Origin: Microbaculum sp051390635
GTDB taxonomy: Bacteria; Pseudomonadota; Alphaproteobacteria; Rhizobiales; Tepidamorphaceae
DNA length: 64,000 nucleotides
NCBI RefSeq assembly: GCF_051390635.1
Contig: NZ_JBPODT010000002.1
Span: forward strand, 248,001 to 312,000
Reading direction: 5' to 3'
Positions 49,879-57,948 of this stretch are shown here, piece by piece. The notes under the pieces are model-generated. The model was not told where the DNA came from and searched no databases. It was given only the letters and a program-made list of their open reading frames with translations. A program made the translations under genes and the position numbers. Each line of letters opens with the position of its first letter. The first letter of the stretch is position 1.

Positions 49879-51201
49879 ATGACGAATACGCGGGTCGAAG
49901 CCTATCAGGAATTTCTCGTGAGATATGGCGGCGACGTATTCCCCAACCTCTTCTCATCGGCCAGGGGCACTGTCGTTAAAGATGTTGAGGGTACGGAATA
50001 TCTCGATTTCACTTCGGGGCAGATGTGCGCCACCATCGGGCACAATCATCCCGCCATAGTAGAGGCGGTACAGCGTGCTGGCGAAAAAGCTTACCATTTC
50101 TTCTCGGGCATGATCCCCGAAGTCGTGGCACAGCTGGCAAAAGTCGTCGGCGAAGAATGGATGCCTGGTGACCTTACCCGCTCGATCTTCATAAACACCG
50201 GGTCCGAGGCGACCGAAGTCGCCTTGCGCATGGCCAAGATGTATACCGATGGTTACGAGGTACTGACGCTCGGCGGATCGTGGCATGGCATCACGGGCGG
50301 GGCAGGTTCGGTGTCGATGGCCAGCGACCGGAAGGGCTATGGCGTACCGGCCCCGGGCGTCTTTGTCATCCCCGAGCCCAATGCGTATCGCCCCTATATT
50401 CCGGCGGAAACGGCCGAAGAGGCCGCGTTGGCCAATCTCGAGCTCGCGCTGAAGCTGTTCGATATGCAATCCGCTGGTCGTGGAGCCGCGATTATCGCCG
50501 AGCCCGTGATCAGCGCCGGCGGTGTTCTGGTTCCTCCCAAGGCCTTTATGGAAGCACTGCGCAAAGCGGCGGACGATCGCGGTATGCTGCTCATCTTCGA
50601 CGAAGCGCAAACCGCCTTCGGTCGGATCGGTACGCGCACCGGCTCAGAGTATTTCGGCGTTACGCCGGATATTGTGACCATGTCCAAGACCTTGGGCGGC
50701 GGCTTGCCCCTGGCGGCGGTCGCAACGACGCCAGAGATCGAAGACAGAATTCATGCGCGCAAGTTCACCTACTACACCAGTCATGTGTCCGACCCGCTTC
50801 CTGCCGAAGTGGGGCTGGCCGTCTTGCGGGTGATCGAGCAGGAAAACCTCATTGCCCGCGCCAACGAGATGGGCGCATATCTGAAACAAGGACTTGAGAG
50901 CATTCAGCAGCGCTATGACGTAATCGGAGATGTCCGGGGGCTCGGCCTGCTTCTCGGCGTCGAACTTGTGACCGATCGCAATTCGCGCACGCCCGCTCAC
51001 CAATTGGGTGCGCTGACGACCCAGAAATGTTTCGAGCGCGGCCTCAGCATGAACATCAGACGGCGACCGGAACGCGGATCCGTCTGGCGGATCGCACCTC
51101 CACTGACCGTGACGACCGAGGAGATCGACCGGGCGATCTCCATTCTCGAAGAGTCCTTGGCGGAGAGCCTCAAGGAGTTGCCTGCCAGCAAGGCGGCCTG
51201 A
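49879..51201 (+). CDS. dgdA: 2,2-dialkylglycine decarboxylase (PLP-dependent, class III aminotransferase fold)
   Basis: This 440-aa enzyme decarboxylates and transaminates alpha,alpha-dialkyl amino acids such as 2-aminoisobutyrate, giving a ketone and CO2, with pyruvate as amino acceptor. The PLP lysine is K270 in DIVTMSKTLGGGLPLAAV. Residues matching the Burkholderia enzyme, as I recall them, are Q48 (Q52), W135 (W138), S212 (S215) and R404 (R406). YYTSHVSDPLPAEVGL is nearly the same as in that enzyme. It is divergent from a LysR gene and followed by a polar-amino-acid ABC importer, likely for its substrate. A broader aminotransferase role is the main alternative. Confidence 0.82.
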   Translation: MTNTRVEAYQEFLVRYGGDVFPNLFSSARGTVVKDVEGTEYLDFTSGQMCATIGHNHPAIVEAVQRAGEKAYHFFSGMIPEVVAQLAKVVGEEWMPGDLTRSIFINTGSEATEVALRMAKMYTDGYEVLTLGGSWHGITGGAGSVSMASDRKGYGVPAPGVFVIPEPNAYRPYIPAETAEEAALANLELALKLFDMQSAGRGAAIIAEPVISAGGVLVPPKAFMEALRKAADDRGMLLIFDEAQTAFGRIGTRTGSEYFGVTPDIVTMSKTLGGGLPLAAVATTPEIEDRIHARKFTYYTSHVSDPLPAEVGLAVLRVIEQENLIARANEMGAYLKQGLESIQQRYDVIGDVRGLGLLLGVELVTDRNSRTPAHQLGALTTQKCFERGLSMNIRRRPERGSVWRIAPPLTVTTEEIDRAISILEESLAESLKELPASKAA

Positions 51202-51262
51202 TCGCCGCCGGCCGCAGCGTTCAGATTTTGAATTTCCATTAAGAGCAACAGGGAGCTCACCA

Positions 51263-52165
51263 ATGAAGGCTATCGACAAGCAATATATACTTGCCGTTCT
51301 CACCGCTGCGGCCATTACAAGTCCCGCTGCGGCATTTGCCCAGAGTGCGACGCTGGATGAAATTCGGTCGTCCGGGGAAATCACCCTGGGATATCGCGAA
51401 ACTTCGGTTCCGTTTGCCTATCTGGACGCCAATCAGACGCCGGTCGGGATTTCGATCGACCTGTGCAACATCGTGGTCGATAAGATCAAGGCCGAGTTGG
51501 ACATGCCCGATCTGAACGTCAGCTACGCGCCGGCGAATGCCTCCAATCGTATTCCGCTGATTCAGAACGGCACGATTGACCTCGAGTGCGGTAGCACGAC
51601 CAACACTGCCAGGCGTCAGGAGGAAGTCGCGTTCAGCGTGGCGACTTTTGTGGGAGAGACAAGCTGGCTGACTAAGAAAGACAGTGGCATCGACTCCGAT
51701 CAGGATCTCGACGGCAAGGTCGTTGCGGTCACGCAAGGGTCACTTAACTTGCCGGTGGCGGAAAAAGCTAACGCAGAAAAGAATCTCGGTTTTACCGTTA
51801 TCCAGGGCAAGGAGCAGGCGGAATCTCTGCTGTTATTGCGCACCGGCCGCGCCGACGCCTGGTTCGAGGACAACATCCTGCAAGCCGGTCTTGTCGCGTC
51901 CGCACCGGACTCGGACAGTTTCAAATTCGTCAAGGGTAACTATGGCGGCGCCCAATATTATGGGTTGATGCTTCGCAAGGGCGATGACGAATTCAAGGCT
52001 CTGGTCGACAGCGCCCTATCCGAGGCCATGACATCAGGAAGGTATGCGGAACTCTACGATAAATGGTTCACGCAGCCGATTCCGCCCAATGACGAAAATC
52101 TCAATTTGCCGATGAGCGACGGGCTCAAGGCGCGGGTTGAGAATCCCAGCGACTCTCTGGAATAG
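51263..52165 (+). CDS. Amino acid ABC transporter substrate-binding protein (GltI type)
   Basis: This 300-aa periplasmic receptor of family 3 has signal peptide MKAIDKQYILAVLTAAAITSPAAAFAQ and mature sequence SATLDEIRSSGEITLGYRETSVPFAYLDANQTPVGISIDLCNIVVDKI, then NRIPLIQNGTIDLECGSTTNTARRQEEVAFS, typical of glutamate/aspartate-type receptors. The Arg in TARRQEEV normally binds the alpha-carboxylate of an amino acid. Placed after the dialkylglycine decarboxylase, its ligand may be a dialkyl amino acid. A G+C-rich hairpin follows the stop, before the permease genes. Confidence 0.9.
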   Translation: MKAIDKQYILAVLTAAAITSPAAAFAQSATLDEIRSSGEITLGYRETSVPFAYLDANQTPVGISIDLCNIVVDKIKAELDMPDLNVSYAPANASNRIPLIQNGTIDLECGSTTNTARRQEEVAFSVATFVGETSWLTKKDSGIDSDQDLDGKVVAVTQGSLNLPVAEKANAEKNLGFTVIQGKEQAESLLLLRTGRADAWFEDNILQAGLVASAPDSDSFKFVKGNYGGAQYYGLMLRKGDDEFKALVDSALSEAMTSGRYAELYDKWFTQPIPPNDENLNLPMSDGLKARVENPSDSLE

Positions 52166-52186
52166 GCGTCCCAAGTGTCGTGCTTT

Positions 52187-52211
52187 CCCCGGGGGCATCC
52201 GCCTCCCGGGG
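52187..52211 (+). promoter_or_regulatory. Intercistronic hairpin after the amino acid receptor gene
   Basis: CCCCGGG pairs with CCCGGGG (7 bp, 11-base loop), 21 bases after the receptor stop. It is the fourth hairpin in this window at the receptor-permease junction of a transporter operon. There is no T-tract. Confidence 0.65.
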
Positions 52212-52266
52212 GGTCTGTCGGTTCAAGTAGCCGTTGTCCTCTCTGTAAAAAAATGGGTCCAAATAG

Positions 52267-53034
52267 ATGCCAGACGTCCTCTTTGAACAATCTCCAAGCG
52301 GCCAGTACTATTGGCAATGGCTGCTTTCCGGGCTTGGCTGGACGTTGGCGCTCGCTTTTCTGGGTTGGTGGATCGCATTTGCGGTTGGCTTGCTCGTCGG
52401 AGTCGGACGCACTGTGAATAATCGGCTGATCGCGGGTATTTGCCGGCTCTATGTCGAGCTGTTCAGAAATATTCCGCTGCTGGTGCAGCTGTTTCTGTGG
52501 TATTTCGTTTTGCCCGAACTGTTGCCGACTGCCGCCGGTACTTGGGTCAAGCGTATGGCACCCCCTTGGGGCGCTTTTGTTCCCGCGCTTATCTGTCTTG
52601 GCCTTTACACCGCCTCACGGGTCGCCGAGCAGGTGCGTACCGGCGTCGAGGCATTGCCCAAAGGGCAAAGCGAAGCCGCGACGGCGCTGGGGCTTTCCGG
52701 TTGGAAGACTTATCGATTTGTCATCGTGCCACAGGCGCTCAGGCTGATCATCCCGAGCCTGACCAGCGAGGTCATGGGCATTTACAAAAACACATCGGTG
52801 GCGCTCACCATCGGTTTGTTGGAACTCACCGCTCAGGCTCGGCAGATCAGCGAATACACCTTTCAGACCTTTGCCGCTTTCAGCGCGGCGACTGTGTTGT
52901 ATTTGGTGCTGGCGCTATGCGCCTACCAACTCATGATGTTCATTGACGCGCGCCTACACATCCCCGGAAACGATCCGCGAGACCGCAACAAGACAGTGCC
53001 GCTCGTTCAGAAAATGGAGAAAGCACATGGGTGA
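52267..53034 (+). CDS. Amino acid ABC transporter permease (GltJ type)
   Basis: This 255-aa membrane protein has the polar-amino-acid permease patterns YYWQWLLSGLGWTLALAFLGWWIAFAVGLLVGVGRT, LYVELFRNIPLLVQLFLWYFVLPELLP and the EAA loop EALPKGQSEAATALGLSGWKTYRFVIVPQALRLIIPSLTSEVMGIYKNTSVALTIGLLEL. It forms the channel with the next protein, whose gene overlaps by 8 bases. About five membrane helices are visible. Confidence 0.9.
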   Translation: MPDVLFEQSPSGQYYWQWLLSGLGWTLALAFLGWWIAFAVGLLVGVGRTVNNRLIAGICRLYVELFRNIPLLVQLFLWYFVLPELLPTAAGTWVKRMAPPWGAFVPALICLGLYTASRVAEQVRTGVEALPKGQSEAATALGLSGWKTYRFVIVPQALRLIIPSLTSEVMGIYKNTSVALTIGLLELTAQARQISEYTFQTFAAFSAATVLYLVLALCAYQLMMFIDARLHIPGNDPRDRNKTVPLVQKMEKAHG

Positions 53035-53746
53035 GCTTGATTTCTCCGTAATCGGTCAATCCCTGCCGTATCTGCTATCGGGACTGCAGTTCTCTATCAT
53101 TCTCACTGTGGTCGCTTTTTTGATCGGCATCGTCCTTGGTACGATCTTTGCGCTCATCCAACACCTAAACGTGCCGGTGCTCACGCAGGTCGTCCAGGTC
53201 TATATCACGGTTATGCGGTCGATCCCGCTGATCCTCGTTCTGTTCTGGTTCTTCTTTCTGGTCCCGATCGTGCTGGGAAGCGTATTTGCCGGTGGGCGCC
53301 CCATGCCGCTCGGCGCGACCTATACCGCGTTCATTACATTCGGCCTTTTCGAGGCCGCTTATTATTCCGAGATCATCAAAGTGGGCCTGCGTTCACTGAA
53401 CAAGGGTCAATTCGAGGCGGCCGACGCCCTTGGCCTGTCGACATTCGATACCTATGCCTACGTCATACTTCCGCAGGTTTTCCGCGCCGTATCCCCAATA
53501 ATCCTCACTCAGACCATCATCCTGTTTCAGGACACCTCTCTGGTCTATGTCTTGTCGATGACCGACTTTCTGGGGGCGGCGTCGAAGCTTTCGCAAATCA
53601 ATGGCCGGATGGTCGAACTCTACCTGTTTGTCGCCGTAGTCTATCTCGCCATCTGCTGGATAGCGTCGCAATGCGTCGCGCTGCTCAAACATAGGTTCGA
53701 CGTCCGGCAATCGCGCACGATCCGCAAATCGAACATGACCGTTTAA
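53027..53746 (+). CDS. Amino acid ABC transporter permease (GltK type)
   Basis: This 239-aa permease is the partner of the previous one: LSGLQFSIILTVVAFLIGIVLGTIFALIQH, VQVYITVMRSIPLILVLFWFFFLVPIVLG and the EAA loop SLNKGQFEAADALGLSTFDTYAYVILPQVFRAVSPIILTQTIILFQDTSLVYVLSMTDFLGAA. ATG 53027 overlaps the end of the first permease gene; the longer upstream frame is a shadow of that gene. It ends 31 bases before the ATPase gene. Confidence 0.9.
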   Translation: MGELDFSVIGQSLPYLLSGLQFSIILTVVAFLIGIVLGTIFALIQHLNVPVLTQVVQVYITVMRSIPLILVLFWFFFLVPIVLGSVFAGGRPMPLGATYTAFITFGLFEAAYYSEIIKVGLRSLNKGQFEAADALGLSTFDTYAYVILPQVFRAVSPIILTQTIILFQDTSLVYVLSMTDFLGAASKLSQINGRMVELYLFVAVVYLAICWIASQCVALLKHRFDVRQSRTIRKSNMTV

Positions 53747-53777
53747 GCGGCAGACTGCCGGAGGAAACTGAATCCAT

Positions 53778-54545
53778 ATGTTGCACACTTCAATATCGCC
53801 ACCGACGGCGACTGACACCGTCATCAGTCTTGAAAATGTGGGCAAGCGCTACGGCAATTTTGCTGCCCTTGAGAACATAGACCTGCAAGTTCGAGCGGGC
53901 GAGAAGATTGTCATTTGCGGGCCGTCCGGTTCGGGAAAGTCCACCTTGATCCGCTGCATCAACCGAATCGAGCATCACGACGCCGGGCGGATTGTCGTGG
54001 ACGGGACGGAATTGACCGGGAGTATCAAAAACATCGGTGCCGTGCGCCGCGAAGTCGGAATGGTCTTTCAAAGCTTCAACCTGTTTCCGCATCTGACGAT
54101 TTTGGAAAATTGTACCTTGGCACCCATCAAGGTCCGCAGCGTCGGTGCTAGTGCGGCGCGGGAGACCGCGATGAAATATCTGGAAAAAGTGCGCATTCCG
54201 GAACAAGCAAGCAAATATCCTGCTCAGCTTTCGGGCGGACAACAGCAACGCGTCGCCATCGCGCGCGCCCTCTGTATGGAACCAAAGGTCATGTTGTTCG
54301 ACGAACCAACATCCGCGCTCGACCCGGAGATGATCAAGGAAGTTCTTGATACGATGGTCGGACTCGCGGGTGACGGAATGACGATGTTGTGTGTCACTCA
54401 TGAGATGGGTTTTGCCCGGCAAGTAGCAGACAGGGTCGTCTTTATGGACCAAGGCAAGATCGTCGAGCAAAACAAGCCGGACGTCTTTTTCAACACCCCA
54501 CAGACAGAGCGTGCTCAGAACTTTTTGCGGCAACTTGTCCACTGA
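53778..54545 (+). CDS. Amino acid ABC transporter ATP-binding protein (GltL/GlnQ type)
   Basis: This 255-aa ATPase has Walker A GPSGSGKST near residue 53, Q-loop VGMVFQSFNLFPHLTILENC, signature LSGGQQQRVAIARAL, Walker B VMLFDEPTSALDPEMI and switch His in VTHEMGFARQVADRVVFMDQG. All catalytic elements are intact. The N-terminal 15 residues (MLHTSISPPTATDTV) are a short extension before the fold. It is the last gene of the decarboxylase/import operon, followed by a 152-base gap and the convergent integrase gene. Confidence 0.93.
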   Translation: MLHTSISPPTATDTVISLENVGKRYGNFAALENIDLQVRAGEKIVICGPSGSGKSTLIRCINRIEHHDAGRIVVDGTELTGSIKNIGAVRREVGMVFQSFNLFPHLTILENCTLAPIKVRSVGASAARETAMKYLEKVRIPEQASKYPAQLSGGQQQRVAIARALCMEPKVMLFDEPTSALDPEMIKEVLDTMVGLAGDGMTMLCVTHEMGFARQVADRVVFMDQGKIVEQNKPDVFFNTPQTERAQNFLRQLVH

Positions 54546-54697
54546 ACGCGGGGCTATCCATACATCAACTGATCGACATCGATCTGCTCGGTCTCGACCA
54601 AAGAACCGCGTCTCGTCACCCGGGTAATTTTGTGAATATCAATCCGGGCTTCGCGATGGCGGAGGCGCCGGACGCCCGAGACCGGTGACGCGATCGC

Positions 54698-55873
54698 TTA
54701 ATGGTTTCGGCCTGCCGTCCGCTGGGAACGCCGTCTCCGGGGAAACTGCCCGTGTTGCACGAGCTTTAGGGCAGGGTCCTTCCTGGTCACTTCCGTGAGC
54801 CATTTCCAGCTATCGTACTTGTCTCCTGTCTGCCGCAGGTGCGTATAGCGCTTGAGCGACGTCCACGACCGGTGTCCGGAGTTGGATGCGACCTTGGGTA
54901 TGTTCAAGCCAAGCTCGAACAGCCTCGAAACACCGTCGTGCCGCAGGTCATGAAAGCGGAGGTCGTTGATCCCGAGAAGCTTGCACGCTCGCGTGAAGGA
55001 CGCACCGATCGCGTCGGTGGTGTAGGGGAAGATCTGATCGGCGACTTTGGGCATCGCCTCGACGATCGCAAGTGCTTCCTCCTGCAGGTCGCACCACACA
55101 TCGTTACCGATTTTCTGGCCGGGATTCTTCATGTCGCGCACCAGTACGCGCTTGCCTTCCTTGTCCAGGTCTTTCCAGGTGATCCGGATGATCTCTTCCT
55201 GCCGGCGGGTTGAGAAAATGGCGAAGGCGATGATCCGATGCATTGGTATGGAGGACGGCCTAGCAGCCGACCGATCCTTGAAATGCTGCATGAGCCTATC
55301 GAGTTCATCGAGGGTTGGCCGACGATCGCGTTCACGGCTCTTCGTCGTTAGACCCAACCGATCCGCGACGATCCAGGCGTCCTGCATGGCTTGCCGGTCA
55401 AGAGGGTAGTCCCAGGCAGGGCGCGCGATGGCGAATACAGCGCCGAGGTGAGAGAGATAATTTGAGACGGTCTGCGGTTGAACCCCACTCTCGAGTTTCT
55501 CGCGCGCGAACGCGACAATATCGGCACTGGAGATCGACGCACATGTTTTGTCGGCGATATCGAAATTCTTGATGCTCTTGAGCACCTGCGCTTTTGTGCG
55601 TCCGATCTTCTCGTTGCTTTCGCGGATGTAGAGATCTATCGCGTCGGAGAGCGTCGGGTCTTGGTTCCCACTCGACCTGGATTTGAGCGCGACCTCAAGC
55701 GTGCCAGGTTGACCGAGCCGATATTCGCGTTGGCTGAGCCAGGCGTTGGCTGTTGACCGGAGCTCGAAGGTTTTGTTCTCACGCAGAACGATCTTGCCGC
55801 CGCGCTTTATGACAATCTGCGCGAGCCATGCTACAGATCCGTCCTTGCGTGAACGCTTTACGATCGTGCCCAT
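54698..55873 (-). CDS. Tyrosine-type site-specific integrase (dusA-targeting)
   Basis: This 391-aa recombinase has an N-terminal arm-binding-like region, a SAM-like core-binding domain (residues about 85-185), and a catalytic domain with all key residues: Arg in IFSTRRQEEIIRITW, His-x-x-Arg in LRFHDLRHDGVSRL, His in ASNSGHRSWTSLKRYTHL and the nucleophile Tyr in that last motif. It lies 113 bases from the dusA start and transcribes away from it, the usual layout of dusA-integrated elements. Its promoter region holds GGTACAA repeats and an 18-base palindrome. It is the only recombination gene on the island and appears functional. Confidence 0.93.
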   Translation of the reverse strand: MGTIVKRSRKDGSVAWLAQIVIKRGGKIVLRENKTFELRSTANAWLSQREYRLGQPGTLEVALKSRSSGNQDPTLSDAIDLYIRESNEKIGRTKAQVLKSIKNFDIADKTCASISSADIVAFAREKLESGVQPQTVSNYLSHLGAVFAIARPAWDYPLDRQAMQDAWIVADRLGLTTKSRERDRRPTLDELDRLMQHFKDRSAARPSSIPMHRIIAFAIFSTRRQEEIIRITWKDLDKEGKRVLVRDMKNPGQKIGNDVWCDLQEEALAIVEAMPKVADQIFPYTTDAIGASFTRACKLLGINDLRFHDLRHDGVSRLFELGLNIPKVASNSGHRSWTSLKRYTHLRQTGDKYDSWKWLTEVTRKDPALKLVQHGQFPRRRRSQRTAGRNH

Positions 55874-55875
55874 AT

Positions 55876-55936
55876 CGGTACAACATTGCCTTTAGCGGTA
55901 CAACATTTGTTGTACTTTCCGGCTAAAAAGGTACAA
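55876..55936. promoter_or_regulatory. Repeat-rich promoter region of the integrase and dusA
   Basis: CGGTACAACATT occurs at 55876-55887 and again at 55896-55907, 20 bases apart, and GGTACAA a third time at about 55930. The second copy forms a perfect palindrome, GTACAACA and TGTTGTAC with a 2-base centre (55898-55915). The spacing suggests cooperative binding by an excisionase, integrase or repressor over the integrase promoter. Confidence 0.6.
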
Positions 55937-55985
55937 AATCAGCCCAAATGAGGCAAGGGCAAAAATGAGAGATATGGACTAAGTA

Positions 55986-56999
55986 GTGGAAAAAGAAGGA
56001 CAATCGCACATTAGCGTATCTCGGCGTTTTGCCGTCGCGCCCATGTTGGACTGGACGGACAGGCACTGCCGGTATTTCCACCGGCTGCTGACCCGTCACG
56101 CGCTACTCTATACCGAAATGGTGACGGCCGCCGCGATCCTGCACGGCGACCGCCGGCGTTTGCTGGGCTTCGACGCGGCCGAGCTTCCCGTCGCCGTCCA
56201 GCTCGGCGGCTCCGACCCCGAAGAGCTGGCCGAAGCCGCCGCCATTGCCGCGGGATTCGGCTACGTCGAGGTCAATCTCAATGTCGGCTGCCCGTCCGAC
56301 CGGGTACAGTCCGGCCGCTTCGGCGCCTGCCTGATGGCCGAGCCCGAGCTGGTCGCCGACTGCGTGCGGGCGATGAAGGCCGCCGTCGCCGTCCCGGTTA
56401 CAGTGAAGTGCCGGCTCGGCATCGACGATCAGGATACCGGCGCGCCGCTCGACCGCTTCGTCGCCGCCCAGATCGCCGCCGGCGCCGACGGGCTCGTCGT
56501 CCATGCCCGCAAGGCCTGGCTGAAGGGCCTGAGCCCGAAGGAGAACCGCGACGTCCCGCCGCTCGACTACGATCGCGTGCATAGGCTCAAGCGCGACTTT
56601 CCCGGCATTCCGATGTCGTTGAACGGCGGCCTCGGATCGGTGTCGGAGGCGGTCGCGCACCTGGAGACGCTAGACGGCATCATGTTCGGCCGTGCCGCCT
56701 ATCAGCGGCCGGGGCTGCTGCGCGAGGTGGACCGGCTCGTCTTCGCCGATCCGGCGCCGCCGATCACGGACGAGGCGCTGATCGCGAAAATGCACGCCTA
56801 TGCCGACCGCGAGACCGCGCAAGGCGTCCCGCTTCATCACGTGACGCGGCCGATGATCGGCCTGTTCCACGGCGAGGCCGGCGCGCGCGTGTGGCGGCGG
56901 ATGCTGACCGTCGACGCGCAGCGCCCCGGCGCGCGTCCCGACCTCGTTCTCGATGCCTATCAAACCCTCGCGCGCGCCGCCCGGCGCGACGCTGCCTGA
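55986..56999 (+). CDS. dusA: tRNA-dihydrouridine synthase A
   Basis: This 337-aa flavoenzyme reduces uridine in the tRNA D-loop. It reads RFAVAPMLDWTDRHCRYFHRLLTRHALLYTEMVTAAAILHGDR, catalytic Cys in VEVNLNVGCPSDRVQSGRFGACLM, then VTVKCRLGID and GLVVHARKAWLKGLSPKENR, all standard DusA. GTG 55986 lies inside the island, so the first 15 or so residues (EKEGQSHISVS) and the promoter are supplied by the element, and the host part begins in the attachment repeat. Integration therefore restores a full-length, expressible dusA. The original start survives at 44759. Confidence 0.93.
   Translation: MEKEGQSHISVSRRFAVAPMLDWTDRHCRYFHRLLTRHALLYTEMVTAAAILHGDRRRLLGFDAAELPVAVQLGGSDPEELAEAAAIAAGFGYVEVNLNVGCPSDRVQSGRFGACLMAEPELVADCVRAMKAAVAVPVTVKCRLGIDDQDTGAPLDRFVAAQIAAGADGLVVHARKAWLKGLSPKENRDVPPLDYDRVHRLKRDFPGIPMSLNGGLGSVSEAVAHLETLDGIMFGRAAYQRPGLLREVDRLVFADPAPPITDEALIAKMHAYADRETAQGVPLHHVTRPMIGLFHGEAGARVWRRMLTVDAQRPGARPDLVLDAYQTLARAARRDAA
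56032..56060 (+). repeat. Right attachment site (attR) in dusA
   Basis: This is the 29-base partner of 44784-44812 (27 of 29 identical, last 14 identical). It encodes AVAPMLDWTD of the restored dusA. The two differences (G/C and A/T) let the two ends be told apart. Confidence 0.85.
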
Positions 57000-57027
57000 C
57001 GTCACATCTCAACGAAAGGTCACGACT

Positions 57028-57855
57028 TTGGTCCTGGATTTCTCGGTCGCCGACATGGCGATGTTCGCGCTCGCGTTGGTCGCGACAGGCATCCTCACCG
57101 GCCTGCTGGCCGGTGCCTTCGGGGTCGGTGGCGGCGCCGTCATCGTGCCGGTGCTCTATCAGTTCCTGACCGCCCTCAAGGTCGATCCGGCGCTGTGCAT
57201 GCATATCGCGGTCGGCACCTCGCTTGGCATCATCATCCCGACGTCGATCCGCTCGTTTCTGTCGCACCGCAAGCGCGGCATGGTGGACATGAAGCTCTTG
57301 CGCGGCTGGGCGGTGCCGGTGATTCTCGGCGTGATACTCGGCGCGCTGATCGCCGACATGATGTCGAGCACGGGCCTCAAGGCGACCTTCGCCGTCCTGG
57401 CGCTGCTCGTGGGCGTGCGCCTTGTGCTGGGGACGAGCGGGGCGCGTCTGGGCGCCGATCTGCCCGGCGAGCCGGCGCGGTCGTTGATCGGCGGCGCGAT
57501 GGGAACCCTGTCGACGCTCATGGGCATCGGCGGTGGAACCTTCGGCAACACGATCATGACGCTCTATGGCCGGCCGATCCACCAGGCCGTGGCGACATCA
57601 TCCGGGCTGGGCGTGCTGATCTCGATCCCCGGGGCGATCGGGTTCATCTGGTCGGGGTGGGGCGTGGAAGGCCTGCCGCCGCTGTCGCTCGGGTTCGTCA
57701 ACCTGCTGGGCGTCGCCCTGGTGATCCCGGTGTCGACCCTGGTCGCGCCGCTCGGGGTGCGGCTCGCGCATGCGCTGAAGCGGCGACAGCTGGAAATGGC
57801 CTTCGGCATTTTCCTGCTGATCGTCGCGGCCCGCTTCGGGTACAGCCTGCTGTAA
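57028..57855 (+). CDS. TauE/SafE (TSUP) family sulfite/anion exporter
   Basis: This 275-aa membrane protein has about eight helices and the family repeats LTGLLAGAFGVGGGAVIVPVLYQFL at the N-terminus and GTLSTLMGIGGGTFGNTIMTLYGRPIHQAVATSSGLGVLISIPGAIGFI in the middle. TSUP proteins move sulfite, sulfoacetate or other organosulfur anions, but many have unknown cargo. TTG 57028 with AAAGGT upstream gives the usual N-terminus; ATG 57055 is the alternative. It is 28 bases after dusA and may be read from the same transcript. A strong hairpin separates it from the convergent MerR gene. Confidence 0.87.
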   Translation: MVLDFSVADMAMFALALVATGILTGLLAGAFGVGGGAVIVPVLYQFLTALKVDPALCMHIAVGTSLGIIIPTSIRSFLSHRKRGMVDMKLLRGWAVPVILGVILGALIADMMSSTGLKATFAVLALLVGVRLVLGTSGARLGADLPGEPARSLIGGAMGTLSTLMGIGGGTFGNTIMTLYGRPIHQAVATSSGLGVLISIPGAIGFIWSGWGVEGLPPLSLGFVNLLGVALVIPVSTLVAPLGVRLAHALKRRQLEMAFGIFLLIVAARFGYSLL

Positions 57856-57866
57856 GGGGAGGGGAG

Positions 57867-57898
57867 AGCCCCCCGGCGGCCGCAATGCGCGGGGGGCT
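57867..57898. terminator. Hairpin between convergent genes
   Basis: AGCCCCCC pairs perfectly with GGGGGGCT around a 16-base loop, 12 bases after the TauE-type gene stop and 51 bases before the end of the convergent MerR gene. T-tracts are lacking, but position and stem strength support a bidirectional terminator. Confidence 0.6.
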
Positions 57899-57948
57899 AT
57901 TCCGGATCGGTGGCACCGGACCGACCGGCCCGGTTCAACCAGTGCGGA

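Larger units (their letters stand above)
44799..56060. mobile_element. Integrative genomic island inserted in dusA
   Basis: The element spans about 11.25 kb between two copies of a 29-base dusA sequence. It has a tyrosine integrase beside the right junction, a PrtN-like gene beside the left junction, and GTTGTAC/GTACAAC repeats just inside both ends. Cargo is a LacI/HisD-like/SDR module and a LysR/dialkylglycine-decarboxylase/ABC module. It is visibly less G+C-rich than the flanks, especially at the left end. No relaxase, replication or capsid gene is present, so it is probably mobilised by others or decayed. dusA is an established target of a family of integrases in proteobacteria. Confidence 0.87.

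Noticed and set aside
44799..56060. Prophage or conjugative element
   Set aside because: No capsid, tail, lysis, relaxase or type IV secretion gene is present; only an integrase and a PrtN-like regulator accompany catabolic cargo.
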